From: Streptomyces spiramyceticus
GTDB lineage: Bacteria; Actinomycetota; Actinomycetes; Streptomycetales; Streptomycetaceae
NCBI RefSeq assembly: GCF_028807635.1
Contig: NZ_JARBAX010000002.1
Location: forward strand, 744,001 to 808,000
Length of the DNA: 64,000 nt
Direction: 5' to 3'
Shown here: in pieces, positions 43,729-53,241 of the stretch
How positions within the stretch are numbered: position 1 is the first letter of the stretch
How the letters are laid out: each line of letters begins with the position of its first letter
The notes under the pieces: generated by a model
Seen by the model: the letters and a program-made list of their open reading frames with translations, nothing else
Database searches by the model: none
Told to the model about the DNA's origin: nothing
Made by a program: the position numbers and the translations under genes

Positions 43729-46182
43729 ATGGACAGTGGCACTCCGCCAGGGCTGCCGCGGCAGCGCGCGGTGACCGGCCGGATTCCGCTTGGCGTGGTC
43801 GTGGTGGACAGCGGCGGGCTCGTGTCGCACTGGTCCACCGGCGCGCGGCGGCTGTTCGGCCGCTCCAGGGAAGACGCGGTGGGGCAGCCCGCCGCCGACC
43901 TGATGCCGGTCTCCGGAGCACTCGCCGACGACGCCGCCTACACGGCGTACGACGCGTACGAAGGCCTCGGCCCCGGGCTCGGCGACTCGCTCAACGGCCT
44001 CACGTCCTATCCGGCCGCGGGCAGGGCCAGGATCCATGGGCCGGGAGGCGAGCGGCTCGACGTCCTGTGGTGGGCGTATCCGCTGGTCGGGCCGGGACCG
44101 GAGCGGCTGCTCGTACTCGCGGCGGATGCGGCGCAGTTGGAGAGCGCGGACCGGACCGGGAACGCGGCAGGCGTCCAGCGGACAGCGCCCGGATTCGCAC
44201 TGCACACCGAGTTCGCCGGATCCGACGAGCTGGCCCGGCGGCTGCCCGAGATCATGCCCAGCATGAGCGTCGGCGAGGCGGGACGCATCGTCTCCCAGAT
44301 CCTCGAACTGGGCTACCCCGTCCTGGAGTTCAGTCAGCACGACCGGGTGCCCGTCACGCCCGACTGGGGTGTGCCCAGGCGTGCGGTCCGCAGGACCGGA
44401 CAGCCGCGGACCGCACAGACGGGCGAAGGGCCTTCCACCACCCCGGCCGACGAAGACCTCGATCTCGAATGCGACCTCGACCTCGAATACGCCGCCGTCC
44501 GCGAGCGGCTCGAATTTCTCAACGAGGTGAGCGGGCGCATCGGTTCCTCGCTCGACCTCGCCCGTACGATCGAGGAAGTCAGCGCGGCCGTGGTGCCGCG
44601 CTTCACCGACGTCGCGGGCACCTATCTGCGCGAGCAGGTCATCGCGGGCGAGGGCTTCCCCGACGGGCCGCCGGACGCCACCACCATGTGGCACAGGGTC
44701 GCCGTCGAACATGTCGACGCACCCGGGCGCTGGGACGACGTCGTGCCGGTCGGCGAAGCCATGCCTTTCCCCGTGCACACCCCGTTCTTCCAGTGCATGA
44801 CGACCGGCGATCCGGTGCTCGTACCGCGGATCAGCGAGCAAATGGGCACCGCCATCGCCTCGCAGTTCGAGAAGCGCGACATCAGGCCGCTGATCAGCGG
44901 GCGCTCCATGCTCGTCGTGCCGCTCAAGGCGCGCAACGTGGTGCTGGGCTTCATGATCCTGCTGCGTCACCCGGGACGCGCTCTCTTCAACGACATGGAC
45001 CGCGTCACCGGCGCCGAACTGGCCGCCCGGGCCGGGCTCGTACTCGACAACGCCCGGATGTACACGTACCAGGAGAGCGTCGCCGAGACCCTCCAGGACA
45101 GCATGCTTCCGCAGGTCGCCCCGCGCATGGCGGGCTGTGACACGGCGACGCGTTACCTGCCGGGAACACTGCTCGGGCGCGTCGGCGGTGACTGGTTCGA
45201 CACCATCAAGCTGCCCGGGTCGCGCACCGCGCTGGTGGTGGGCGATGTCATGGGGCACGGCCTCAACTCGGCGGCGATGATGGGTCAGTTACGTACCGCC
45301 GTGCAGACCATGGCGGCCCTGGACCTGCCGCCCGTACAGCTCCTGCGCAACCTCGACGACCTGGCGCAGCGGCTCGGCGAGCACTACCTCGCGACCTGCC
45401 TGTACGCCGTCTACGACCCGGTGCGCGGCGAGCTGCAGCTCGCGAACGCGGGCCACATCCCTCCCGTGCTCGTACGGGCCTCGGACGGGCGCAGCGAGCT
45501 GCTCGCCCTGCCCACGGGGGCGCCGATCGGTGTGGGCGGGGTGCCTTTCGAGTCCGTTCGAGTGCGCGTCGAGCCCGGCGACCGGCTGGTGATGTGCACG
45601 GACGGCCTGGTCGAGGTGCGGGGCGAGGACATCGGCGTGGGGCTCGCGACGCTGTGCGAGTCGGCGGCGCACCCGGCGGCGTCCATGGACGCCGCGTGCG
45701 ACACCATCATCCGCGCGCTCAACACCGGCGGGGATCGCAAGGACGACGTGGCGCTGCTGATGGCCCGCCTCAACGGCATCGCGGAGCGGGACGTCGCCGT
45801 GTGGCAGCTGACGCCGGAACCGCGCGAGGTGGGCCGGGCGCGGCGGCTGGTGCGCGGGCAGCTGGCCGCCTGGGGGCTCGAAGAGGCCGCGGAGAGCGTG
45901 GAGCTCCTGGTCAGCGAGGTCGTCACCAACGCGGTGCGGCACGCGGGCAGCTGCGGTGCGGAGCTCAGGATCGGACGGACGGACGCACTGCTCTGCGAGG
46001 TCACGGACGGCGGCCATGCGCTGCCGGCGCTGACGACCGCGGGGCCGGACGACGAGGCGGGGCGCGGGCTCGGGGTGGTGAGCGCCGTGGCGCGGGAGTG
46101 GGGTGCCAGCCGTTCGGGAGAGGGCAAGACGGTGTGGTTCGAGCTGCCGCTGCCGCGTGTGCCCGGGTCGAACGCACGGTGA
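43729..46182 (+). CDS. PAS-GAF-SpoIIE phosphatase with C-terminal RsbW-like ATPase domain
   Basis: A 817-aa signalling protein. An N-terminal PAS domain (RIPLGVVVVDSGGLVSHWSTGARRLFG) is followed by an acidic linker (about 241-255), GAF (~265-445), PP2C/SpoIIE phosphatase (~470-685) with VGGDWFDTIKL, VGDVMGHG and the GDRKDDVALLMARL metal-binding Asp pair, and a HATPase_c domain (~700-811) with VSEVVTNAVRHAG (N-box) and GRGLGVVSAVA (G-box). It joins in one chain the phosphatase and kinase sides of a partner-switch that would dephosphorylate or phosphorylate anti-anti-sigma factors. No anti-anti-sigma gene is adjacent. Confidence 0.9.
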   Translation: MDSGTPPGLPRQRAVTGRIPLGVVVVDSGGLVSHWSTGARRLFGRSREDAVGQPAADLMPVSGALADDAAYTAYDAYEGLGPGLGDSLNGLTSYPAAGRARIHGPGGERLDVLWWAYPLVGPGPERLLVLAADAAQLESADRTGNAAGVQRTAPGFALHTEFAGSDELARRLPEIMPSMSVGEAGRIVSQILELGYPVLEFSQHDRVPVTPDWGVPRRAVRRTGQPRTAQTGEGPSTTPADEDLDLECDLDLEYAAVRERLEFLNEVSGRIGSSLDLARTIEEVSAAVVPRFTDVAGTYLREQVIAGEGFPDGPPDATTMWHRVAVEHVDAPGRWDDVVPVGEAMPFPVHTPFFQCMTTGDPVLVPRISEQMGTAIASQFEKRDIRPLISGRSMLVVPLKARNVVLGFMILLRHPGRALFNDMDRVTGAELAARAGLVLDNARMYTYQESVAETLQDSMLPQVAPRMAGCDTATRYLPGTLLGRVGGDWFDTIKLPGSRTALVVGDVMGHGLNSAAMMGQLRTAVQTMAALDLPPVQLLRNLDDLAQRLGEHYLATCLYAVYDPVRGELQLANAGHIPPVLVRASDGRSELLALPTGAPIGVGGVPFESVRVRVEPGDRLVMCTDGLVEVRGEDIGVGLATLCESAAHPAASMDAACDTIIRALNTGGDRKDDVALLMARLNGIAERDVAVWQLTPEPREVGRARRLVRGQLAAWGLEEAAESVELLVSEVVTNAVRHAGSCGAELRIGRTDALLCEVTDGGHALPALTTAGPDDEAGRGLGVVSAVAREWGASRSGEGKTVWFELPLPRVPGSNAR

Positions 46183-46276
46183 AGGTATACGCCGAGGACT
46201 TGTCGGCACAACTCTCCGGCGGTAGACCGATCTTGACGTGATGTCAGAAGGTCGGGCACTTCCTGGGGAGCTGAGC

Positions 46277-47014
46277 ATGAGCGTGACGGGCCGGTACAAG
46301 GATGCCTGGGAGGGCTTCTGGCGGGACGCCTCGCACGAGCCGGGGGCGGTCTTCTGGGACGCGGAACCCGCCCTCACCGCCGAGCTCCACCTCGCCCTCT
46401 TCGAGCCGCACCTGACGGACCCCGCCCTGCCCGTGGTCGACCTCGGCTGCGGCAACGGCACGCAGGCGCTCTTCCTCGCCGACCGCTTCCCCCGGGTCAC
46501 GGGGGTCGACCTGGCGGGGTCGGCGATCGAGCACGCCGAACGCAACGACCCGCTCAGCCGGATCCACTTCCAGCAGCTCGACGCGGCGGACGGGGCGGCC
46601 GTACAGCGACTGAGCGCCGGGCTCGGGGACGCGCAGGTCTATATGCGCGGCGTGCTGCACCAGTGCGAGGCGGCCGACCGGCAGCCGGTGGCCGACGCCG
46701 TCGCGGCGCTGGTGGGGGAGCGGGGGAGGGCGTTCGTGGTGGAGTTGTCGGAGGCGGCGCGGCCGGTGCTGATGGGCCTGGCGCAGGGGCCGGCCGGGCC
46801 GCCGCCCAAGCTCAGGCCGGTCTTCGAGCACGGCATCGCGCCGGGCGAGATGGCGGACGCGGAGCTGGGCGGGCTGTTCCGGTCGGCGGGGCTCGCGGTC
46901 CTGGCGAGCGGGGAGCTGCCGCTGACGACAACGGAGGCGGGGGCGGACGGCGCGCGCATCGAGCTGCCGTCGGCGTGGTTGGTCGTGGGCCGTCCGTCGC
47001 AGATTCCGGAGTGA
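46277..47014 (+). CDS. Class I SAM-dependent methyltransferase
   Basis: A 245-aa methyltransferase. VVDLGCGNGTQALFLADRFPRVTGVDL is motif I with its acidic post-I strand. MSVTGRYKDAWEGFWRDA at ATG 46277 (GGGGAG upstream) is the chosen start; a longer version begins at 46238. Its substrate is unknown. It ends 4 bases before the stop of the convergent ArsR gene. Confidence 0.82.
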   Translation: MSVTGRYKDAWEGFWRDASHEPGAVFWDAEPALTAELHLALFEPHLTDPALPVVDLGCGNGTQALFLADRFPRVTGVDLAGSAIEHAERNDPLSRIHFQQLDAADGAAVQRLSAGLGDAQVYMRGVLHQCEAADRQPVADAVAALVGERGRAFVVELSEAARPVLMGLAQGPAGPPPKLRPVFEHGIAPGEMADAELGGLFRSAGLAVLASGELPLTTTEAGADGARIELPSAWLVVGRPSQIPE

Positions 47015-47018
47015 CGCG

Positions 47019-47381
47019 CTACACGGCGACCTTCCCGAGGATGTGGCCCATGGCCGCGAGTACGGACGGCTCCACCCGGTAGTACACCCAGGTCCCGCGC
47101 CGCTCGGAGGCCAGCAGGCCCGCTTCCCTCAGCTTCTTCAGGTGATGCGAGACGGTGGGCTGGGACACGCCGACGTCGGAGATGTCGCACACGCACGCCT
47201 CGCCGCCCTCGTGCGAGGCGACCAGGGAGAACAGGCGCAGGCGGACCGGGTCGCCGAGCGCCTTGAACATCGCCGCGGTACGGACCGCCTCCTCGGCGGT
47301 CAGGGGGCGCTCGGTCAGCGGCGGGCAGCACGGCGCCGCCAGGTCCGGCTCCAGCAGCGGCAGCACCTTGGCATTCGACAT
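47019..47381 (-). CDS. ArsR/SmtB-family metalloregulator
   Basis: A 120-aa winged-helix repressor. EACVCDISDVGVSQPTVSHHLKKLREAGLL is the recognition region and C-V-C in it is the classical As(III)/Sb(III)-binding ELCVCDL site. An N-terminal CC pair (APCCPP) could add a third Cys ligand. It is divergent from a flavoprotein gene, with repeated operator-like sequence between. Confidence 0.92.
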   Translation of the reverse strand: MSNAKVLPLLEPDLAAPCCPPLTERPLTAEEAVRTAAMFKALGDPVRLRLFSLVASHEGGEACVCDISDVGVSQPTVSHHLKKLREAGLLASERRGTWVYYRVEPSVLAAMGHILGKVAV

Positions 47382-47383
47382 AC

Positions 47384-47465
47384 GTCTATGTTGACACACG
47401 TCGAACCAAGGGTCATGGGCATGAGTACTGATTCGATGATTGTCTATGTTGACGCTCATCGAATC
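47384..47465. promoter_or_regulatory. Repeated ArsR operator region
   Basis: Two copies of a 22-base unit (47384-47405 and 47442-47463), GTCTATGTTGAC then TCGAA with three differences, lie 58 bases apart. In addition GATTCGATGA (47430-47439) and TCATCGAATC (47456-47465) form a perfect 10-base inverted repeat overlapping the second copy. The first copy starts 3 bases before the arsR ATG, fitting autoregulation; the second lies upstream of the flavoprotein GTG. Confidence 0.65.
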
Positions 47466-47523
47466 AGGTGCCATGCTGGGCCGCGAAGTCATCGACGCAT
47501 GTCGAATCAACTGGGGAGTCACC

Positions 47524-48885
47524 GTGACCGTGCAGACCAACACCCTGCCCACCGTCGTGATCGGAGCCGGTCCGATCGGCCTCGCCGCCGCCGCTCACCT
47601 CGTCGGACGCGGCATCGAGCCGCTGGTCCTGGAGGCCGGCACGGGTGCGGGTGCCGCCGTCCGCGAGTGGGCGCATGTGCGGCTGTTCTCCACCTGGGCC
47701 GAGGTCGTCGACCCCGCGGCCGAGAAGCTGCTCGCTCCGACCGGCTGGAGTGCGCCGGACGGGGCGACGTACCCCTCGGGTGGTGACTGGGCTGCGGACT
47801 ACCTCCAGCCGCTGGCCGATGTCCTCGGCGACAGGGTCCGCTTCGGCGCCCGCGTCACCGGCGTATCCCGCCTCGGGCGCGACCGGGTCGTCGACGCCGA
47901 CCGCGAGCGGCTGCCCTTCACCGTCCACGTCCGCTACGCCGACGGCACCGAGGAGCGGATCACTGCCCGCGCCGTCATCGACGCCTCCGGCACCTGGGCG
48001 ACCCCCGCTCCCATCGGTGGCGACGGCCTCCCTGCCCTCGGTGAGCACACCGGCGCCGCGCGCATCTCGTATCGCGTACCCGACCTCAAGGACCCGGCCG
48101 TACGGGCCCGTTACGAGGGCAGGCGCACTGCCGTCATCGGATCCGGCGCGTCCGCCTTCACTGCCCTCGCCTACCTGGCCGAACTGGCCAAGGACGCCCC
48201 CGGCACCCACGCGGTATGGGTCCTGCGGCGCGGCATCGGAGGCTCCACCTTCGGCGGCGGCGAGGCCGACCAGCTTCCCGCCCGCGGTGCGCTCGGCCTC
48301 GCGGCCAAGGCGGCCGTGGACGACGGACATGCCGATGCCGTCACCGGGTTCCGTACGGCCGCCGTCGAGAAGGACGGCGACCGGCTGGTGCTCGTCGCCG
48401 AGGACGGCCGCCGCCTCGACCCGGTCGACGAGGTCATCGTCCTGACCGGCTTGCGCCCCGACCTGTCGTTCGTCTCCGAGCTGCGCCTCGCACTCGACGA
48501 GCGGCTCCAGGCCCCCGTCGGACTGGCCCCGCTGATCGACCCCAACCAGCACTCCTGCGGCACTGTCTACCCCCACGGCGTGGCCGAGCTGTCCCACCCG
48601 GATCAGGACATCTACCTGGTCGGCATGAAGAGCTACGGCCGCGCGCCCACCTTCCTCGCCATGACCGGCTACGAGCAGGTCCGCTCCGTCGCCGCCCACC
48701 TCGCCGGAGACGCGGAGGCCGCCGGACGTGTCGAGCTGACCCTGCCGGAGACCGGGGTCTGCGGTGGCGCGGGCCTCTTCGACGAGCCCGACGCCGCCCA
48801 GGCCGAGGGAGAGGGCGGCGGAGGATGCTGCGCCGCGCCCACGACACTCCAGATCGGCGCCCCCGCCGCCTCGGGCGGCTGCTGA
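47524..48885 (+). CDS. FAD/NAD(P)-dependent flavoprotein of an ArsR-controlled pair, Cys-rich tail
   Basis: A 453-aa two-dinucleotide-fold flavoprotein: VVIGAGPIGLAAAAHLVGRG (FAD) and TAVIGSGASAFTALAYLAEL (NAD(P)), with HVRLFSTWAEVVDP, as in monooxygenase/thioredoxin-reductase-like proteins found beside arsenic genes. The C-terminus ends in a Gly-rich stretch with a CC pair and a final Cys (GGGGCCAAP, GGC), a possible metalloid or thiol site. GTG 47524 after GGGGAG is the start; the frame opening at 47440 passes through the operators. No arsenite pump is adjacent, so a role in arsenical oxidation is inference. Confidence 0.78.
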   Translation: MTVQTNTLPTVVIGAGPIGLAAAAHLVGRGIEPLVLEAGTGAGAAVREWAHVRLFSTWAEVVDPAAEKLLAPTGWSAPDGATYPSGGDWAADYLQPLADVLGDRVRFGARVTGVSRLGRDRVVDADRERLPFTVHVRYADGTEERITARAVIDASGTWATPAPIGGDGLPALGEHTGAARISYRVPDLKDPAVRARYEGRRTAVIGSGASAFTALAYLAELAKDAPGTHAVWVLRRGIGGSTFGGGEADQLPARGALGLAAKAAVDDGHADAVTGFRTAAVEKDGDRLVLVAEDGRRLDPVDEVIVLTGLRPDLSFVSELRLALDERLQAPVGLAPLIDPNQHSCGTVYPHGVAELSHPDQDIYLVGMKSYGRAPTFLAMTGYEQVRSVAAHLAGDAEAAGRVELTLPETGVCGGAGLFDEPDAAQAEGEGGGGCCAAPTTLQIGAPAASGGC

Positions 48886-49009
48886 CCCGGTGGGCAGGCC
48901 AGGGCCGGGCCGGTGAGGTCATCCCTCTGAACCTGGCCCGCGTGTTCTCCAGCGCGTAACGTAACGCGGCATGAAGATCTCGTCTCGCCTGCCGTAGGAC
49001 TGGAGCACC

Positions 49010-49843
49010 GTGAAGATCCTCATCAGTGCCGACATGGAGGGCGCCACCGGCGTCACCTGGCCTGCCGATGTGCTTCCGGGCACGCCGCAGTGGGAGCGCT
49101 GCCGCCCCATGTTCACCTCCGACGTGAACGCGGCCGTGGTCGGCTTCTTCGACGGGGGCGCCGACGAGGTGCTCATCAACGAAGCGCACTGGACCATGCG
49201 CAACCTGCTCCTCGAACAACTCGACGAACGCGCCGAGATGCTCACCGGCAGGCACAAGTCGCTCAGCATGGTCGAGGGTGTGCAGCACGGCGACGTCGAC
49301 GGCATCGCCTTCGTCGGCTACCACACCGGCGCGGGCACCGAGGGCGTCCTCGCGCACACCTACCTCGCCAACTCCATCACGGGCGTGTGGCTCAACGGCG
49401 AGCGGGCCAGCGAGGGCCTGCTCAACGCCCACGTCGTCGCGGAGTACGGCGTACCGGTGGTGCTCGTCACCGGCGACGACATGACCTGCCGCGACGCCGA
49501 CGGGTACGCACCCGCGGCCCGCAAGGTCCCGGTCAAGGACTATGTCTCGCGGTACGCCGCGGTGTGCCGCACCCCGGCCCGTACCGCCGCCGGCATCAGG
49601 GCCGCCGCCAAGGAGGCGGCGGCCCTCGCCATTCGCCACGAACCCGTGATCGGCGGCTCGTTCACCGTGGAGCTGGAGTTCGACGCGGAGCACCTTTCGG
49701 GGGTCGCCACCGTGGTGCCCGGGGTGGTGCCGACCGGGGAACGGCGTGTCGCGTACACCAGCGGCACGATGTATGAGGCCATTCGTACCTTCAAGGCGGT
49801 CACGACGATCGTCTCGTCCGCGGTGGAGGAGCAGTATGGCTGA
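49010..49843 (+). CDS. M55-family D-aminopeptidase (DppA-like)
   Basis: A 277-aa zinc peptidase. ISADMEGATGV gives the metal ligands D8 and E10; the conserved VGYHTGAGT His and NEAHWTMRN are further site residues. DppA enzymes release D-amino acids from D-Ala-D-Ala type peptides and assemble as a decamer. GTG 49010 follows GGAG. It opens a four-peptidase operon and overlaps the M20 gene by 8 bases. Confidence 0.9.
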   Translation: MKILISADMEGATGVTWPADVLPGTPQWERCRPMFTSDVNAAVVGFFDGGADEVLINEAHWTMRNLLLEQLDERAEMLTGRHKSLSMVEGVQHGDVDGIAFVGYHTGAGTEGVLAHTYLANSITGVWLNGERASEGLLNAHVVAEYGVPVVLVTGDDMTCRDADGYAPAARKVPVKDYVSRYAAVCRTPARTAAGIRAAAKEAAALAIRHEPVIGGSFTVELEFDAEHLSGVATVVPGVVPTGERRVAYTSGTMYEAIRTFKAVTTIVSSAVEEQYG

Positions 49844-51215
49844 CAAGCAGCCGGTCGGCGCGGGGGCGACCGACGACGGGGCGGACGGCGACGGAGTGAT
49901 CGACGCGCTCGCGCTCGACGAGGTCGTGGCCTTCACATCCGATCTCATCCGCATCGACACCACGAACCGCGGCAGCGGCGACTGCCGCGAGCGCCCGGCC
50001 GCCGAGTACGTCGCGGAGCGGCTGGCCGACGCCGGCCTGGAACCGGTGCTCCTCGAACGCGCACCCGGACGCACCAACGTCGTAGCCCGAATCGAGGGCA
50101 CCGACACCACCGCCGACGCGCTGCTCGTCCACGGCCACCTCGACGTCGTACCGGCCGAGCCCGCCGACTGGAGCGTGCACCCCTTCTCCGGGGAGATCCG
50201 CGACGGAGTGGTCTGGGGCCGCGGTGCGGTCGACATGAAGAACATGGACGCGATGGTCCTCGCGGTCGTACGGGCCTGGGCGAGATCCGGCACCAGACCG
50301 AGACGCGACATTGTGATCGCCTTCACCGCGGACGAGGAGGCCAGCGCGGAAGACGGCTCCGGCTTCCTCGCCACGGAACACGCCGAGCTCTTCGACGGCT
50401 GTACGGAGGGCATCAGCGAATCCGGCGCCTACACCTTCCACGCGGGCCCCCGCATGGAGATCTATCCGATCGCGGCGGGGGAGCGCGGCACCGGCTGGCT
50501 CCGCCTCACCGGAGTCGGCACGGCAGGACACGGCTCCAAGGTCAACCGCGACAACGCGGTGAGCAGACTGGCCGCCGCCATCGCCCGGATCGGCGAGCAC
50601 GAATGGCCGGTGCGGCTCACCCCGACCGTCCGCGCCAGCATCACCGAACTCGCCACCCTGCACGCACTGGACGCACCTGACTTCGACGCGCCCGACTTCG
50701 ACGTCGACGCCCTGCTCAACAAGCTGGGACCCGCCGCCGCGCTCGTCGAAGCGACCGTACGGGGCAGCGCCAACCCGACCATGCTCGACGCCGGATACAA
50801 GGTCAACGTCATCCCCGGACGCGCGACCGCCTACGTCGACGGGCGGTTCCTGCCCGGCGGCGAAAAGGAGTTCGAGCAGACCCTCGATCTGCTCACCGGG
50901 CCGCACGTCGACTGGGAGTACCACCACAAGGAGGTCGCCCTCCAGGCGCCGACCGACTCCCCGACGTACGCCAAACTCCGAGCGGCCGTGGAACGCTTCG
51001 CCCCCGAAGGGCATGTCGTGCCGTACTGCATGTCGGGCGGCACCGACGCCAAGCAGTTCTCCCGCCTCGGCATCACCGGCTACGGCTTCTCGCCGCTGAA
51101 GCTGCCCGCCGACTTCGACTACGAGGCGCTCTTCCACGGCGTCGACGAACGTGTACCGGTCGAAGCCCTGCACTTCGGTGTGCGGGTACTCGACCATTAT
51201 CTGCGAACCGCCTAG
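49836..51215 (+). CDS. M20-family metallopeptidase
   Basis: A 459-aa dizinc peptidase. VHGHLDVVP and WGRGAVDMKN carry the His and bridging Asp; FTADEEAS carries the Glu pair; FHGVDERVP has the last His. Family members cleave dipeptides or N-acyl amino acids. ATG 49836 (GGAGGA) overlaps the M55 stop; the longer frame from 49746 overlaps further and is unlikely. Confidence 0.9.
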   Translation: MADKQPVGAGATDDGADGDGVIDALALDEVVAFTSDLIRIDTTNRGSGDCRERPAAEYVAERLADAGLEPVLLERAPGRTNVVARIEGTDTTADALLVHGHLDVVPAEPADWSVHPFSGEIRDGVVWGRGAVDMKNMDAMVLAVVRAWARSGTRPRRDIVIAFTADEEASAEDGSGFLATEHAELFDGCTEGISESGAYTFHAGPRMEIYPIAAGERGTGWLRLTGVGTAGHGSKVNRDNAVSRLAAAIARIGEHEWPVRLTPTVRASITELATLHALDAPDFDAPDFDVDALLNKLGPAAALVEATVRGSANPTMLDAGYKVNVIPGRATAYVDGRFLPGGEKEFEQTLDLLTGPHVDWEYHHKEVALQAPTDSPTYAKLRAAVERFAPEGHVVPYCMSGGTDAKQFSRLGITGYGFSPLKLPADFDYEALFHGVDERVPVEALHFGVRVLDHYLRTA

Positions 51216-51237
51216 CCGCACAGGGGGAGTGGGAAGC

Positions 51238-53241
51238 ATGGTGCCCTCAGGGCCGTACGGAAGCTGGCCGTCGCCGATCGGCGCCGCGCTCGCCGCCACA
51301 CACGACGGCCACCCGGAGTACGTCGGCATGGTCGGCGACGAGGTGTGGTGGACCGAGCCACGGCCCAGCGAGGCCGGCCGGCGCGCGCTGGTGCGGCGGC
51401 GGGTGGACGGCGGCGAGGAATCGGTCCTGCCCGCCCCCTGGAACCTACGCAGCAGAGTCATCGAGTACGGCGGACAGCCCTGGGCGGGCACGGTGCGCGA
51501 CGAGGGCGGCGCCCTGGTCGTCTTCGTGCACTTCCCCGACCAGCGGCTCTACGCGTACGAACCCGACGTACCCGGCGCCGCACCCCGGCCCCTGACCCCG
51601 GTGTCGGAGACCGGCGGCGGGCTGCGCTGGGCCGATCCGCAGCTGCGCCCGGAAGCCGGGAAGGCGGGCGAAGTGTGGTGCGTGCTGGAGGAGTTCACCG
51701 GTGAGGCGCCCACCGACGTACGCCGCGTGATCGCGGCCGTACCCCTCGACGGGTCGGCCGCCGACGACCGGGCCGCCGTGCGGGAACTCTCCGACGGCGC
51801 GCACCGCTTCGTCACCGGGCCCCGCGTGTCGCCGGACGGACTCCACGCCGCCTGGATCGCCTGGGACCACCCCCGGATGCCCTGGGACGGCACGGAGGTG
51901 ATCCTCGCGGACGTCGCGGAGGACGGCACCTTCGAGGGCGCACGGCGCCTCCTCGGCGGGCCCGACGAGTCGATTGCCCAGATCGACTGGGCCGCCGACG
52001 GGCAGCTGCTGTGCACCAGTGACCGCACCGGCTGGTGGAACCTGTACCGCGTGCCCGATGTCGCGGACCCCCACCCGGAAGCGGTGAGGCTCTGCGGGCG
52101 CCCCGAGGAGTTCGGCGGACCGCTCTGGAAGATCGGGCTGCGCTGGTTCCACCCCCTGGACAACGGCCTGATCGCCGTCATCCACGGCAGCGGCACCACA
52201 GCGCTGGGCATCCTCGACCCGGAGAGCGGCGAACTCGTCGACGCCGCGGGCCCCTGGACCGAATGGGCCCCCACGCTCGCCGCGAACGGCAGCCGCGTCG
52301 TCGGCGTCGCCGCGAGCCCGCGCAGCGCGTACGAGGTCGTGGAGCTCGACACAGGCACCGGCCACACCCGCGTCATCGGCTCCGCCCACGACGACCCCGT
52401 GGACCCCGCCTACTACCCCGAGCCACAGCTCCGCACCTTCACAGGCCCCGACAGCCGCGAGATCCACGCCCACATCTACCCGCCGCACAACCCCGGCCAC
52501 ATCGCGCCCGACGACGAACTGCCGCCGTACGTCGTATGGGCCCACGGCGGCCCGACCGGCCGCGCCGCGCTCGTACTCGACCTGGAGATCGCCTACTTCA
52601 CCTCGCGCGGCATCGGCGTCGCCGAGGTCAACTACGGCGGATCCGCCGGGTACGGCCGCGCGTACCGCAACCGGCTGCGCGAGCAGTGGGGCGTCGTGGA
52701 CGTCGAGGACTGCGCCGCCGTCGCCCTCGCCCTGGCCGAAGAAGGCACGGCAGACCCGCGGCGGATCGGTGTACGGGGCGGCAGCGCGGGCGGCTGGACG
52801 GCGGCCGCGTCCATCGCCACCACCGATGTGTACGCCTGCGCCACCATCCTCTACCCGATCCTCGACCTGACCGGCTGGGCGACGGACGAGACCCACGACT
52901 TCGAGTCGCAGTACACGGAGAGCCTCGTCGGCCCGCACGACGCCTGCCCCGGCCGGTACCGGGACCGCTCACCCATACAGCACGCGGAACGGATCACCGC
53001 ACCGTTCCTGCTGCTCCAGGGTCTCGACGACGTGATCTGCCCGCCCGTGCAGTGCGAGCGGTTCCTGGAGCGGATGACGGGCCGCGGCATCCCGCACGCG
53101 TACATCGCCTTCGAGGGGGAAGGCCACGGCTTCCGCAGGGCCGAGACGGTGGCCCGGGCGCTGGAGGCCGAGCTCTCCCTGTACGCCCAGACCTTCGGCA
53201 TCGACCGCAACGACGTACCCCTGCTGGAGCTCAGGAAGTGA
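51238..53241 (+). CDS. S9-family prolyl oligopeptidase/acylaminoacyl peptidase
   Basis: A 667-aa serine peptidase. Residues ~1-400 are a beta-propeller (WSPDG-like repeats, for example VSPDGLHAAWIAWD). The C-terminal alpha/beta domain has Ser in VRGGSAGGW (usual form GGSYGG), Asp in LDDVICP, and His in EGEGHGF. No signal peptide, so cytosolic. It removes short or acylated peptides. ATG 51238 lies 22 bases after the M20 stop, with GGGGGAG. Confidence 0.9.
   Translation: MVPSGPYGSWPSPIGAALAATHDGHPEYVGMVGDEVWWTEPRPSEAGRRALVRRRVDGGEESVLPAPWNLRSRVIEYGGQPWAGTVRDEGGALVVFVHFPDQRLYAYEPDVPGAAPRPLTPVSETGGGLRWADPQLRPEAGKAGEVWCVLEEFTGEAPTDVRRVIAAVPLDGSAADDRAAVRELSDGAHRFVTGPRVSPDGLHAAWIAWDHPRMPWDGTEVILADVAEDGTFEGARRLLGGPDESIAQIDWAADGQLLCTSDRTGWWNLYRVPDVADPHPEAVRLCGRPEEFGGPLWKIGLRWFHPLDNGLIAVIHGSGTTALGILDPESGELVDAAGPWTEWAPTLAANGSRVVGVAASPRSAYEVVELDTGTGHTRVIGSAHDDPVDPAYYPEPQLRTFTGPDSREIHAHIYPPHNPGHIAPDDELPPYVVWAHGGPTGRAALVLDLEIAYFTSRGIGVAEVNYGGSAGYGRAYRNRLREQWGVVDVEDCAAVALALAEEGTADPRRIGVRGGSAGGWTAAASIATTDVYACATILYPILDLTGWATDETHDFESQYTESLVGPHDACPGRYRDRSPIQHAERITAPFLLLQGLDDVICPPVQCERFLERMTGRGIPHAYIAFEGEGHGFRRAETVARALEAELSLYAQTFGIDRNDVPLLELRK

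Noticed and set aside
47440..47523. Upstream ATG for the ArsR-linked flavoprotein
   Set aside because: The added residues are coded by the operator repeats and lack similarity; GTG 47524 has GGGGAG.
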